64,000 nt of DNA. Source: Actinomycetota bacterium. GTDB taxonomy: Bacteria; Actinomycetota; Actinomycetes; S36-B12. Below, piece by piece: positions 34,128 to 42,602 of the stretch. The stretch is from positions 496,001-560,000 of the forward strand of contig JADKGE010000002.1 of the NCBI GenBank assembly GCA_016717115.1, given 5' to 3'. Position numbers and translations under genes: made by a program. The notes beneath the pieces are model-generated. The model searched no databases. It saw only the letters and a program-made list of their open reading frames with translations, and was not told where the DNA came from. Position 1 is the stretch's first letter. Each line of letters starts with the position of its first letter.

Positions 34128-34784
34128 GTGGCCCCGCATCTACTGGCATCGGTACCCGAACCGCAGCGCTCGCGCGTGCTCGACGCGTGTCGGCGTCGGC
34201 CGTTCACGCGCGGCGAGGCCGTCTTCCGCGAGGGCGACTCGGGCGACAGCGTGCACATCGTCGACAGGGGTCACCTGCTGGTGCGGGCCTTCACCGAGGA
34301 TGGCGACGCGGTCACGCTGGAAGTCGCTGGACCGGGGGCTGTCCTCGGCGAGATCGCCTTGGTGCGCAAGGGCGGCGAGCGGACGGCGACGGTCGTGGCT
34401 CTGGACGACGGCGGCACGCTCGTCCTGACGGCGGCCCGGTTCGAGGAGCTCTGTGCCGAGCACGTCGGCGTGGCGATCGCCGCCGCCCAGCTGCTGGCCG
34501 ACCGCGTCGAGCGTCTCACCGCCCAGCTCACGGAGGCCATCTACGTCGGTGTCGACCGCCGGGTCGCGAGGAGACTGCTGACCCTGGCCGACATCTTCGG
34601 TGGCGCCGCGCCCGGCACCGAGGTGCCGGTGACCCAGCAGGACATCGCCGATCTCGCCGGAGCCGCGCGACCCACGGTCAACCAGTCACTGAAGGCGCTG
34701 GAGTCACGGGGCGCGATCGCCGTGTTCCGCGGCGGAGTGCGCATTGTCGATATCGATGTCCTGCGTTCGCGCGCGGGCCTGTAG
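34128..34784 (+). CDS. Crp/Fnr-family transcriptional regulator
   Basis: The 218 residues form an N-terminal cyclic-nucleotide-binding-like barrel (FTRGEAVFREGDSGDSVHIV to about 120), a long dimer helix and a C-terminal winged helix with VTQQDIADLAGAARPTVNQ as the HTH. The recognition helix (ARPTVNQSLKAL) lacks the Glu-x-x-Ser-Arg pattern of Crp and Fnr, which fits the unusual palindrome upstream. No Fe-S cysteine cluster is present. Effector unknown. GTG start at 34128. Confidence 0.87.
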   Translation: MAPHLLASVPEPQRSRVLDACRRRPFTRGEAVFREGDSGDSVHIVDRGHLLVRAFTEDGDAVTLEVAGPGAVLGEIALVRKGGERTATVVALDDGGTLVLTAARFEELCAEHVGVAIAAAQLLADRVERLTAQLTEAIYVGVDRRVARRLLTLADIFGGAAPGTEVPVTQQDIADLAGAARPTVNQSLKALESRGAIAVFRGGVRIVDIDVLRSRAGL

Positions 34785-34800
34785 AACGGGAGCTGGTGCG

Positions 34801-35394
34801 GTGAGAAGGATCATCCTGATGATGCAGGTGTCCGTCGACGGCTACTTCGAGGGCCCCGATCGGGAACTCGACTGGGGTCTGGTCGATGAACCGCTGCACC
34901 AGCACTTCAACGACGAGCTCGGGGCCATGAGCGCCTTCCTCGGCGGAAGGGTCACCTGGGAGCTGATGGCCGCCTACTGGCCGACGGCCGATGCCGATCC
35001 CTCGGCGAATGCGGTCGAGAAGGAGTTCGCCGGCATCTGGCGGGACATGCCGAAGATCGTCTACTCGACGACGCTCGAACGGGCTGACTGGAACACCACG
35101 ATCGCTCGGAGCGTCGTGCCGGCCGACGTCCTGGCGCTCAAGGCGCTGCCTGGAGGGGACATGGTGCTCGGCGGTGCGGAACTCGGCGCGGAGTTCGCTC
35201 GGCTGGGCCTTGTTGACGAGTACCGGCTCTACGTCCATCCCGTCGTCCTTGGCCGAGGGAGGCCTCTGTTCCCGTCGTCGGACACCCCGGTCGGCCTCAC
35301 GCTGCTCGAGGCGCGGGTCTTCGACAACGGAGTGGTGCTGCTGCGCTATCAGCCGGCTGAGACCTCGCCGCACGAGCCGATCCCCGGGGGGTGA
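34801..35394 (+). CDS. RibD C-terminal/dihydrofolate reductase-like protein
   Basis: A 197-residue protein of the RibD-C/DHFR-like superfamily, widespread in actinobacteria with mostly unknown reductase activity. Typical are IILMMQVSVDGYFEGPD at the start, FLGGRVTWELMA, and the C-terminal EYRLYVHPVVLGRGRPLF. GTG 34801 follows GGGAG and lies 16 nt after the Crp-like regulator's stop, so co-transcription is likely. It is not a housekeeping FolA or a full RibD. Confidence 0.82.
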   Translation: MRRIILMMQVSVDGYFEGPDRELDWGLVDEPLHQHFNDELGAMSAFLGGRVTWELMAAYWPTADADPSANAVEKEFAGIWRDMPKIVYSTTLERADWNTTIARSVVPADVLALKALPGGDMVLGGAELGAEFARLGLVDEYRLYVHPVVLGRGRPLFPSSDTPVGLTLLEARVFDNGVVLLRYQPAETSPHEPIPGG

Positions 35395-35413
35395 CGGCGT
35401 CCGTCGTGGTGGA

Positions 35414-37126
35414 TCAGCTGGCAGTCAGGGCGTTGATCGTCGCCCAGGCGCGCGCTGCGAGTTGCAGCTGGAACCGGGTGTCCGGATCGCTGAGATCGAG
35501 GCCGGAGAGTTCCTGGATCCTCCGGATTCGGTAGCGCACGGTGCTGCGCCCGATGGTCAGAGTGCGGGCGGTGGTGTCGTAGTTGCCGCCGACGTCGAGG
35601 TAGGTCGTGAGCGTCGCGATGAGGTCGCTGCCATGCGCGACGTCATAGTCGATCAGCGTGCCTAGCCAGGTGCGGACGAAGGTGTCGAGAGCTCGGGGGT
35701 CGGCGACCTCGGAGAGCAACTGGTACACACCGAGATCGTCGTATCTCATGATTCCCGAGGAATCGCGGGAACTCTGGGCGAGCCGCAGGGCCACCTGGGC
35801 TTCTCGGTAGGACCTGGGGAAGTCCTCGAACGAGCGGCAGACGCCACCCACGCCGATCCGGGTCTTTCGGCCGGCATCTCGTTGGAGCGACGCCAGCAGG
35901 TCGGAGTCGGCTGCCTTGGCCGTGACGAGTGCGACGACGGCGTGGCCGCTCTGCATCAGCAACGGTGAAGGGGCACCGGGGCGTGCGGTGAGGCCGCCAC
36001 TGAGGGTCTCCCGCACCCGGAGAAGGGCATCGTCCGCGGAGATGTGGCGTGCATCGACGCTGAGGACGACCACCCGGTGGGGGCGGTGCAGGTCGTGGCC
36101 GAGGGCCTGGGCGCGAGCGACGGCGTCGTCGGGCTGCCCCTGGAGCAGGTCGGCGACAAGGTTGCGGCCAAGGCGCAGCTCGGTCTCGGCGAGACCGTGC
36201 AGGCATGCGAGCTCGATGGCGAGGACGGTCACGCCATGCTCGAGGGCGACCTCCTCCTGGCGACCGGCAAGGTTGCTGGGGTCGACAAGCATGAGCACGC
36301 CGACGACATCGGGGTGCGGTCGGACGACCGTGAGCAGCCGGTCGCCGGCTCGCATCGGTCTGCCGGACGTCGCGGCGCCCTGGATGAGGGCTTCGCGCTT
36401 GGTGTTGAAGACCGCGCGACGGACAGGGGTCGCGAGCGGGCTGGCGCTGGCGATGACGTGGCCGTTGCCGTCCTCGATCGCGGCCGGCAGCCCGGTCAAC
36501 TCGAAGAGCGCGTCGACAACGCCCTGGTAGCCGCCCCCGGCGAGGGCGACCTGGGTGAAGCGGTCGTGGATCGCGGTGGTGTGGCGCAGCGCGGCAACCG
36601 TCTCCGAGAGCTGGTCGTTGGTGGCCTTGTGGCTCGCGTGCAGTCGGGCGTTGGCCAGCGCGATGCCTGTCTGCTGGGCGAGTGAGCGAAGTACCAGCAT
36701 GTCGTCGTCGGATGGTGCCGTGTCCGCGGCGACGATGAGCGTGCCGATCTGATCGACGGGGCTGGGCAGCCCGAAGGCCCACGCCCACGGCTCGCCACTG
36801 ATCTGCAGGGGTCCGCCGTTGCGAGGAAGACGCTGCAATTGCGACAGGATGTCGGCTCGATTAGCGGGACTCTCCACAGCGGCGCGCATCGCGTGCCACC
36901 GGGCTCCGTCGCCGAACGGCACGTGCACTCCAACGGCACGTGCGGCCACCAGTGCGGGAATCGCCGTCGTGGCGAGGTGGAGGATCTCGTCGAGGTGCCG
37001 CCGCTCCGTCATCAGCATCGACAGTGCGAGCAGGCCGCGGACGTTGGACAGTTGTTCGCGCAGGTAGACCTCGACGTCGGGAGCGGGTTCGGGCAGGCTG
37101 CTGGTGCGGATCGCGGACGCTGTCAT
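35414..37126 (-). CDS. PucR/CdaR-type transcriptional regulator with GAF domain
   Basis: The 570-residue protein has an N-terminal GAF-like sensor (about 40-190, ILHLATTAIPALVAARAVGV), a middle CdaR/GGDEF-like region, and a C-terminal PucR helix-turn-helix: YLDVGGNYDTTARTLTIGR then STVRYRIRRIQELSG. Such proteins usually activate catabolic genes on sensing a small molecule. The ATG at 37126 is 10 nt after the MEDS-gene stop, so both form an operon divergent from the diiron monooxygenase genes, which they probably regulate (inference). Confidence 0.87.
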   Translation of the reverse strand: MTASAIRTSSLPEPAPDVEVYLREQLSNVRGLLALSMLMTERRHLDEILHLATTAIPALVAARAVGVHVPFGDGARWHAMRAAVESPANRADILSQLQRLPRNGGPLQISGEPWAWAFGLPSPVDQIGTLIVAADTAPSDDDMLVLRSLAQQTGIALANARLHASHKATNDQLSETVAALRHTTAIHDRFTQVALAGGGYQGVVDALFELTGLPAAIEDGNGHVIASASPLATPVRRAVFNTKREALIQGAATSGRPMRAGDRLLTVVRPHPDVVGVLMLVDPSNLAGRQEEVALEHGVTVLAIELACLHGLAETELRLGRNLVADLLQGQPDDAVARAQALGHDLHRPHRVVVLSVDARHISADDALLRVRETLSGGLTARPGAPSPLLMQSGHAVVALVTAKAADSDLLASLQRDAGRKTRIGVGGVCRSFEDFPRSYREAQVALRLAQSSRDSSGIMRYDDLGVYQLLSEVADPRALDTFVRTWLGTLIDYDVAHGSDLIATLTTYLDVGGNYDTTARTLTIGRSTVRYRIRRIQELSGLDLSDPDTRFQLQLAARAWATINALTAS

Positions 37127-37136
37127 GCCCGAAGCC

Positions 37137-37727
37137 TCAGGCGGCGCTGTAGTCGTCGCTCGCGATGTGGTGAGGGTTCTCCAGCAGCAGCCCACCCATA
37201 AGCAGCTTGGGGTGCGTGCGCAGAAGGTCCACCATGATGCTGCTGCCCAGTCGCCGCAGGTCGTAGAGGCACAGGATCGTCATCGGGTAGCGGGAGACGA
37301 ACTGGTCGGCCCATGACTCGTAGCGGACGATGGCCGCCCGGGGTGTGTCCGACCGGTCCAGCCACGACAGCTCACCCAGCAGCCTGATGAAGTCGAACTC
37401 GTCCTCCTCCATGAGCTCCTTGGCGCGGGATTCCCAGAAGTCGATGGTCAGGTCGGGATCGAAGGATCCCGTGCGCAGGTAGGTCTCGTCGGAGTCGTAG
37501 AGCTCGAGCTGACCGGACGCCACCGCCGCCTCGGTGCCCTCGATGGTCAGCATGAGCTCGCCGGGCCGGGTCGAGTCGACGACGGCGACGCACTTGTCGC
37601 CGTTGAGCAGGCCTTCGCGCAGGAACGGCAGCAGCATCGCGTCGCGCTCCTCGGGCCCGTAGTAGAAGCCGCAGACGTGATCTCCGTGCCCCAGGCCAAG
37701 GCCCTGTGGATCCAATTCGACTGACAT
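37137..37727 (-). CDS. MEDS-domain sensory protein (DcmR-like)
   Basis: The 196-residue protein matches the MEDS (methanogen/methylotroph, DcmR sensory) domain: GDHVCGFYYGPEERDAMLLPFL near the N-terminus and FDFIRLLGELSWLDR with AIVRYESW later. DcmR controls dichloromethane dehalogenase in methylotrophs, but this copy has no DNA-binding domain, so it may sense a substrate and act through the PucR protein encoded next to it. ATG 37727 has GAGAGGG upstream; earlier codons give unlike residues. Confidence 0.82.
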   Translation of the reverse strand: MSVELDPQGLGLGHGDHVCGFYYGPEERDAMLLPFLREGLLNGDKCVAVVDSTRPGELMLTIEGTEAAVASGQLELYDSDETYLRTGSFDPDLTIDFWESRAKELMEEDEFDFIRLLGELSWLDRSDTPRAAIVRYESWADQFVSRYPMTILCLYDLRRLGSSIMVDLLRTHPKLLMGGLLLENPHHIASDDYSAA

Positions 37728-37972
37728 GTGCGACGCCCTCTCGGTTGGACAGAGGCCTAGCACACGACGTGCGAGAGGTACAGCGTTGTTCCGCGGCATC
37801 TTTGTCCATTATCAACCGTTTTGTCACCGTAGGGGACCTAGCCGGAAGTGGCCACGGGGTCGCCGATCTTCGCCCTAGGAGGCCGTTGTCGGGGGGTCGG
37901 GAACTGCCCATGATCACGATCACGCCTGCAGTTCGGGCGTCTCTTGTTGCCGGTGCCTCGAAAGGAGCCGCG
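37728..37972. promoter_or_regulatory. Divergent control region of the monooxygenase and its regulators
   Basis: The 245-bp spacer must carry both promoters. It contains an AT-rich island at 37800-37828 with two direct TTTGTC repeats (37801-37806 and 37820-37825, spaced 19 bp, about two helical turns), a pattern suited to an activator binding on one face. TAGGGG follows at 37830-37835. AAAGGAG lies before the alpha-subunit ATG. Confidence 0.45.
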
Positions 37973-39481
37973 ATGCCGCGTCTATCTCGGTCGGAGTGGT
38001 ACGACCTCACGCGTGACATGAACTGGGATCTGTCCTACGTCAGCGAGGACGAGGCCTTCCCGCCCGTGCTGTCCAACAGCTTCGGGGTGCCCGCCCACGA
38101 CTGGTGGGTCTGGGATGAGCCGTACAAGATCACGTACACCGAGTACGTGCACAACCAGGCGGGCAAGGACGCGGGCGTGTACTCGGTCAACAACGTCCTC
38201 AACCGCTCGCACATCTTCGACAACCTCGAGCCTGGCTGGAAGGCCGCCGTCATCGCCCACTACGGGGCCATCGCCGTCGCCGAGTACCAGGCGGGCATCG
38301 GCGAGGCGCGCATGGGCCGATTCGGCCGCGCGGCCGCGTGGCGCAACATGGCCACCTTCGGCACGCTCGACGAGACGCGGCACGGCCAGCTGCAGACCTA
38401 CATCCCGTACCAGGCTCTGGCCAAGGAGCCGCGGCTGGACTGGGCGCACAAGGCGTACCACACGAACGAGTGGGGCATCATCGCCGCTCGGCACCTGTTC
38501 GACGACATGTTCACTGCCAACGACGCGGTGTCCACCGCGATCCAGTTGACCTTCACGTTCGAGACGGGCTTCACCAACCTGCAGTTCCTGGGGATGGCGG
38601 CAGACGCCATGAAGGCCGGCGACTTCGACTTCGGTGCGCTGATCGCCTCCATCCAGACCGACGAGGCCCGGCATGCGCAGCAGGGTGAGCCGACCATCAA
38701 GGTCCTGGTCAAGGCTGGCAAGGCCGACGTCGCTCAGAACCTCCTCGACCGCATGTTCTGGCGTGCCTGGAAGATCTTCGCCCTGCTCACGGGCCTGTCC
38801 ATGGACTACTACACGCCTGTCGAGAACCGCACGCACTCCTTCAAGGAGTTCATGGAGGAGTTCATCAACAAGCAGTTCATCGACACCTTCCGCGACTTCG
38901 GTCTCGAGAAGCCGTGGTACTGGGACCAATTGCTCAACGAGATGAACTGGGTCCATCACGCGTACCACATCGGCGTCTACTTCTGGCGCCCCACGGTGTG
39001 GTGGAACCCCGTTGCCGGCGTGTCGCCCGCCGAGCGGGAGTGGTTGGAGGAGAAGTACCCCGGGTGGAACGAATCGTTCGGCAAGTACTGGGACGTCATG
39101 GGCGACAACGTGCGCAACGGACACCCCGAGCTCACACTTCCGGAGACCTTCCCGATGGTGTGCAACAGCTGCCAGGTCCCGGTCTGCACGCCGGCCGGGT
39201 ATGCGGCCGGCTACCTCGACAGTCCGCTGCCGCACATCCTCGATTTCGAGGGTCGTCGCTACACGTTCTGCTCAGAGCCCTGCCAGTGGGTCTTCGAGCA
39301 GGATCCCGAGCAGTTCAAGGGCCACCTGTCGATCATCGACCGCTTCCTGGGCGGCGTCATCCAGCCGGCAACCATCCCCGGCGCGCTGGAGTACATGGGG
39401 CTGTCGCCGGAGGAGTGCGGCGTGGATGGCACGGACTACGCGTGGGCCGGTCCGGTCATTCCGGCCGAGAAGTCGGCCTAG
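37973..39481 (+). CDS. Soluble diiron monooxygenase, hydroxylase alpha subunit (TmoA/IsoA-like)
   Basis: The 502 residues align over their length with toluene-4-monooxygenase TmoA. All six diiron ligands occur at T4MO numbering: Glu104, Glu134, His137 (DETRH), Glu197 (FTFETGFTN), Glu231 and His234 (DEARHAQQG); Thr201 is conserved. Unlike TmoA, the C-terminus has Cys397/Cys400/Cys405 and Cys433/Cys437, resembling the four-Cys zinc site of phenol hydroxylase alpha subunits. It should insert oxygen into an alkene or aromatic; substrate is not predictable from the pocket alone. AAAGGAG sets the ATG at 37973. Confidence 0.93.
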   Translation: MPRLSRSEWYDLTRDMNWDLSYVSEDEAFPPVLSNSFGVPAHDWWVWDEPYKITYTEYVHNQAGKDAGVYSVNNVLNRSHIFDNLEPGWKAAVIAHYGAIAVAEYQAGIGEARMGRFGRAAAWRNMATFGTLDETRHGQLQTYIPYQALAKEPRLDWAHKAYHTNEWGIIAARHLFDDMFTANDAVSTAIQLTFTFETGFTNLQFLGMAADAMKAGDFDFGALIASIQTDEARHAQQGEPTIKVLVKAGKADVAQNLLDRMFWRAWKIFALLTGLSMDYYTPVENRTHSFKEFMEEFINKQFIDTFRDFGLEKPWYWDQLLNEMNWVHHAYHIGVYFWRPTVWWNPVAGVSPAEREWLEEKYPGWNESFGKYWDVMGDNVRNGHPELTLPETFPMVCNSCQVPVCTPAGYAAGYLDSPLPHILDFEGRRYTFCSEPCQWVFEQDPEQFKGHLSIIDRFLGGVIQPATIPGALEYMGLSPEECGVDGTDYAWAGPVIPAEKSA

Positions 39482-39504
39482 GCCGAGAGCGAAGGAGACC
39501 AGAC

Positions 39505-39750
39505 ATGGCTTTGTTCCCTGTGCAGGGATGCGTCGAAGGAGACTTCGTTCTCGTCCTCGTTCCCGTCGATGATCAGGATCCGATGAGCACCGTGGCGCTG
39601 TCGATCGCCCACCACGGCATCGGTAAGCGGGTGGCGGCCCAGGACCGGCCCCTGCGCGTGCGGTGGCAGGGCGACCTGGTGCCTGACGACGCCACGATCG
39701 CTTCGCTCGGTTGTGCACCCCTGGACGTCCTGGAGGTCGTCTACGCATGA
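39505..39750 (+). CDS. Diiron monooxygenase hydroxylase gamma subunit (TmoB-like)
   Basis: The 81-residue protein matches the small ubiquitin-like gamma subunit of T4MO-type hydroxylases: MALFPVQGCVEGDFVLVLV at the start, SIAHHGIGKRVAAQDRPLRV in the middle and DVLEVVYA at the end. It binds the outside of the alpha subunit in the (alpha-beta-gamma)2 complex. GAAGGAGA precedes the ATG. The stop overlaps the Rieske gene start (ATGA). Confidence 0.9.
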   Translation: MALFPVQGCVEGDFVLVLVPVDDQDPMSTVALSIAHHGIGKRVAAQDRPLRVRWQGDLVPDDATIASLGCAPLDVLEVVYA

Positions 39751-40124
39751 CGGCTGAGATCTTGTGGGTCACCGCCGCGACGACCGACGATCTGTGGGAA
39801 GGCGACATCCTCGACGTGGAGGTCGAGGGTGAGCAGGTCCTGCTCGTCCACGTCATGGACGGACCCGTCAAGGCATACCAGGGGATGTGCCCCCATCAGG
39901 AGGTGCTCCTCGGTGACGGGAGCTGGGACGTCGACACGAATCGGCTCCTGTGCCCCGGCCACAAGTGGGAGTTCGACCTGATGACCGGCGCCGGCACGAA
40001 TCCCTTGGGCTGCCAGTTGTTCGAGTACCCCGTGAAGGTGGACGGGGACGACATCGTCCTGGGAATCCCCCAGGACGGGACGCGGCACCACAACCGCTTC
40101 GAGACTTCTGAAGGAGACGAATGA
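39747..40124 (+). CDS. Rieske ferredoxin of the diiron monooxygenase (TmoC-like)
   Basis: The 125-residue soluble protein carries the Rieske [2Fe-2S] motif: CPHQ (first Cys-His pair) and, 20 residues on, CPGHKW (second Cys-His pair). It passes electrons from the reductase to the hydroxylase. Its presence separates this system from phenol hydroxylases, which lack a Rieske protein, and places it with toluene/isoprene/xanthobacter alkene monooxygenases. ATG 39747 overlaps the upstream stop; the stop overlaps the effector gene. Confidence 0.93.
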   Translation: MTAEILWVTAATTDDLWEGDILDVEVEGEQVLLVHVMDGPVKAYQGMCPHQEVLLGDGSWDVDTNRLLCPGHKWEFDLMTGAGTNPLGCQLFEYPVKVDGDDIVLGIPQDGTRHHNRFETSEGDE

Positions 40125-40420
40125 CAACGCAGCTGAAGATGGTGGGGCCGGTCGTGAGCGGGATGGACGGCGCTCTCGCGGAGGCGGTGGTCACCGCGAT
40201 CGAGGACGACAACCCGGACCTCGAGGTCGACGTCGATGACCAAGGCGGCTACATCCGCGTCCAGACTCCGGGCCGCTGCCGCATCACCAGGGCCAGCCTC
40301 GAGGACGCGCTCGGCCGAACGTTCCACATGCACGAACTGGAGCCCTCATTGGCCGGTTTCGCGGGCCGCATGAAGGTCACGGACGAGGACATCATCTGGT
40401 ACTTGGAGAGGGAGGACTGA
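40121..40420 (+). CDS. Diiron monooxygenase effector (coupling) protein (TmoD/MmoB/DmpM family)
   Basis: The 99-residue cofactorless regulator binds the hydroxylase over the active site and speeds oxygen activation. Family features are MVGPVVSGMDGALAEAVV, the GGYIRVQTPGRCRITR core and the C-terminal FAGRMKVTDEDIIWY. AAGGAG precedes the ATG, which overlaps the Rieske stop (ATGA). The beta subunit starts 2 nt after its stop. Confidence 0.93.
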   Translation: MTTQLKMVGPVVSGMDGALAEAVVTAIEDDNPDLEVDVDDQGGYIRVQTPGRCRITRASLEDALGRTFHMHELEPSLAGFAGRMKVTDEDIIWYLERED

Positions 40421-40422
40421 CG

Positions 40423-41430
40423 ATGGCGACGACAAAGCGCAAGCCACCGAAGACATGGAGCCTGCTCGGCGACGTGAAGCGGCGTCCGAGCACCTACGAG
40501 GTGACGGCCGCGAAGTTCAACTACCACTTCCGCCGCGAGCCCGCCCCCTTCGAGATGGATCCGGCCGCGCCCATCAACCTGTGGTACCTCGCCAACCGCG
40601 AAGGCTCGCCCTTCAACGTGGAGGACTGGGAGGGCTTCCGCGATCCGGCGAGGATGACGTACTCCGACTACGTCACGGTGCAGCACGACCGCGAGACGTA
40701 CCTCGATGCGGTCATCGACCACCACGAGGCGGCCGACAGCGTGACCGGCCTCGATCCAGCCTGGGTCGAGGCGCTGACCCGAATCGCGGTGCCGCTGCGC
40801 TTCCCGCTGCACATCCTGCAGATGACCGCGCTGTACGTGGCTCAGATGGCCCCCAGCGCCTACATCATCAACTGCTCGAACTTCCAGGCAGCCGATGAGA
40901 TGCGGCGTGTCCAGCGGCTGGCGTACCTGACCAAGATGCTGGCCAACGCCCACGGCGATGCCATCGCCGAGACGGCGACGGCGCGCTCTCCGTGGGAGGA
41001 GGATGCGGCCTGGCAGCCCATGCGCAGGATGCTCGAGAAGATGCTGGCCGTCTACGACTGGGGCCAGGCCTTCGCCGTGCTGGATCTCGTCGTCAAGCCG
41101 ACGATCGACGAGCTCGTCAACGTCCAGTTGGCGGCACTTGCGGAGCGCAACGGTGACGATCTGCTCGCGCAGTTGCTCGCGGAGTTCCATCTCGACGCCC
41201 AGCGCAGCAAGGACTGGACCATTGCCTTGGCGCAGTACGCGTTGGCCAGTGATCCAGCGCTCGCCGACACGCTGCGGGAGTGGGTCGACGAGTGGATCCC
41301 GGCCGTCGATGAGACCGCCGAGGCGTGGGCGGCATTGCTGGCCACCGCCCCGAACGCGCTCCCCAGCGGACAGGTCGTCGAGGCGGCCGGCCGTGCGCGA
41401 GCCGAGTTGTTGGCGGCCTGCGGGCTGTGA
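40423..41430 (+). CDS. Diiron monooxygenase hydroxylase beta subunit (TmoE-like)
   Basis: The 335-residue beta subunit has the ferritin-like helical fold without iron ligands and forms the dimer core with alpha. The N-terminus KTWSLLGDVKRRPSTYEV, the phrase FNYHFRREPAPFEMD and QMTALYVAQMAPSAYI are typical of TmoE/IsoE. GGGAGGA lies before the ATG. Its stop overlaps the reductase GTG (GTGA). Confidence 0.92.
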   Translation: MATTKRKPPKTWSLLGDVKRRPSTYEVTAAKFNYHFRREPAPFEMDPAAPINLWYLANREGSPFNVEDWEGFRDPARMTYSDYVTVQHDRETYLDAVIDHHEAADSVTGLDPAWVEALTRIAVPLRFPLHILQMTALYVAQMAPSAYIINCSNFQAADEMRRVQRLAYLTKMLANAHGDAIAETATARSPWEEDAAWQPMRRMLEKMLAVYDWGQAFAVLDLVVKPTIDELVNVQLAALAERNGDDLLAQLLAEFHLDAQRSKDWTIALAQYALASDPALADTLREWVDEWIPAVDETAEAWAALLATAPNALPSGQVVEAAGRARAELLAACGL

Positions 41431-42506
41431 ACGCGGTTCACCCTGCCTCGACGGGCGTGGACGTCGAGGGTGGTGCGGGCTTCCGTGTCACCCTCGACGG
41501 ATCGGGTGCCTCCTTCCCGGTCGCACGAGGCGAGAGCATCCTCGGCGCGGGTCGGCGGGCCGGCTACTGGCTGCCGTTCGAATGCGGGTGGGGCAGTTGC
41601 GGCCGCTGCCGAGCCACGCTCGTCGACGGCGAGCTGGTGTCGATGTTCCCGGACGCTCCGGCGATCGAGGCGAGGGACGAGCGTCGGCGCCGGTTCCTCA
41701 TGTGCCAGTCCACGCCCGCAAGTGACGTGGTCATCAAGGCGACCAAGGTCGACATGGCACCACCCGACGAGCGTCCCGTCGTCGACCACCGAGGCACCCT
41801 CACGCACGTCCGCCAGCTCGGTCCGGCGATCGCCGAGTTCACGTTCGACCTCGCACCGGTCGAGGGGGTGTCCACCGTTGCGCACTTCCGGCCCGGTCAG
41901 TACGCCGTGCTGGAGCTGGAGCCAGGGCTGCGCCGGTGCTACTCGATGGCCAATCTTCCGGGAAGCGGCCATGTGCAGTTCATCGCCAAGCGCTACGAGG
42001 GCCGGCCGGGCAGCAACCGCCTGTTCGACCTCGCCCTGGGTACGACGATTCCGCTGGAGCTGCCGTACGGCGACATGTGGTTGCGCGACCGGGACCGACC
42101 GGCGCTTCTGATCGCCGGTGGCACCGGGATCTCCGCCATCTTGTCCCTGCTGCGCAGCATCAGCCGCGACCCGAGGTGGTCCACGCGTCCGGTCCACGTC
42201 CTGTACGGTGCCGCGACGTTTGACGAGTTGGTGTGCTGGGACGAGCTCCAGGCGCTCACCCGCGAGATGCCGACGGCGAACGTGCACGGCGCGCTCGTGA
42301 CCGCGGATGCGTCGTGGGAGGGCACGCGTGGCTTCGTCACCGAGACCCTCGCCGGGCTTCTCGACACCGATCCGGGACACGACTGGAGTCCCGCGGCCGG
42401 CGTCGTCTACCTTGCTGGACCGCCGCCTATGGTCCGTGCCGTGCAGGACGTCCTCGCCACCGGCGGCATTCAGCTCGATCGCATCCACGTGGACAGCTTC
42501 GGCTGA
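41427..42506 (+). CDS. Diiron monooxygenase NADH:ferredoxin reductase (TmoF-like)
   Basis: The 359-residue flavoprotein takes electrons from NAD(P)H to the Rieske protein. An N-terminal plant-type [2Fe-2S] domain shows ECGWGSCGRC with the fourth ligand in LMCQST; then come the FAD-binding RCYSMAN motif and the nucleotide-binding IAGGTGISAILS. The GTG at 41427 overlaps the beta-subunit stop; the frame is open about 100 bp earlier, but those residues are unlike the family. It is the last gene of the six-gene operon. Confidence 0.93.
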   Translation: MNAVHPASTGVDVEGGAGFRVTLDGSGASFPVARGESILGAGRRAGYWLPFECGWGSCGRCRATLVDGELVSMFPDAPAIEARDERRRRFLMCQSTPASDVVIKATKVDMAPPDERPVVDHRGTLTHVRQLGPAIAEFTFDLAPVEGVSTVAHFRPGQYAVLELEPGLRRCYSMANLPGSGHVQFIAKRYEGRPGSNRLFDLALGTTIPLELPYGDMWLRDRDRPALLIAGGTGISAILSLLRSISRDPRWSTRPVHVLYGAATFDELVCWDELQALTREMPTANVHGALVTADASWEGTRGFVTETLAGLLDTDPGHDWSPAAGVVYLAGPPPMVRAVQDVLATGGIQLDRIHVDSFG

Positions 42507-42602
42507 CGAGTGACGTTGGCTGGCGCCGTCGTCGCATGCCTCGGGCGGGCCGGCTTGCTGCTGCTCTTCAGGAGGCACCCCACGTGAGCCGATAACCAAG
42601 GA

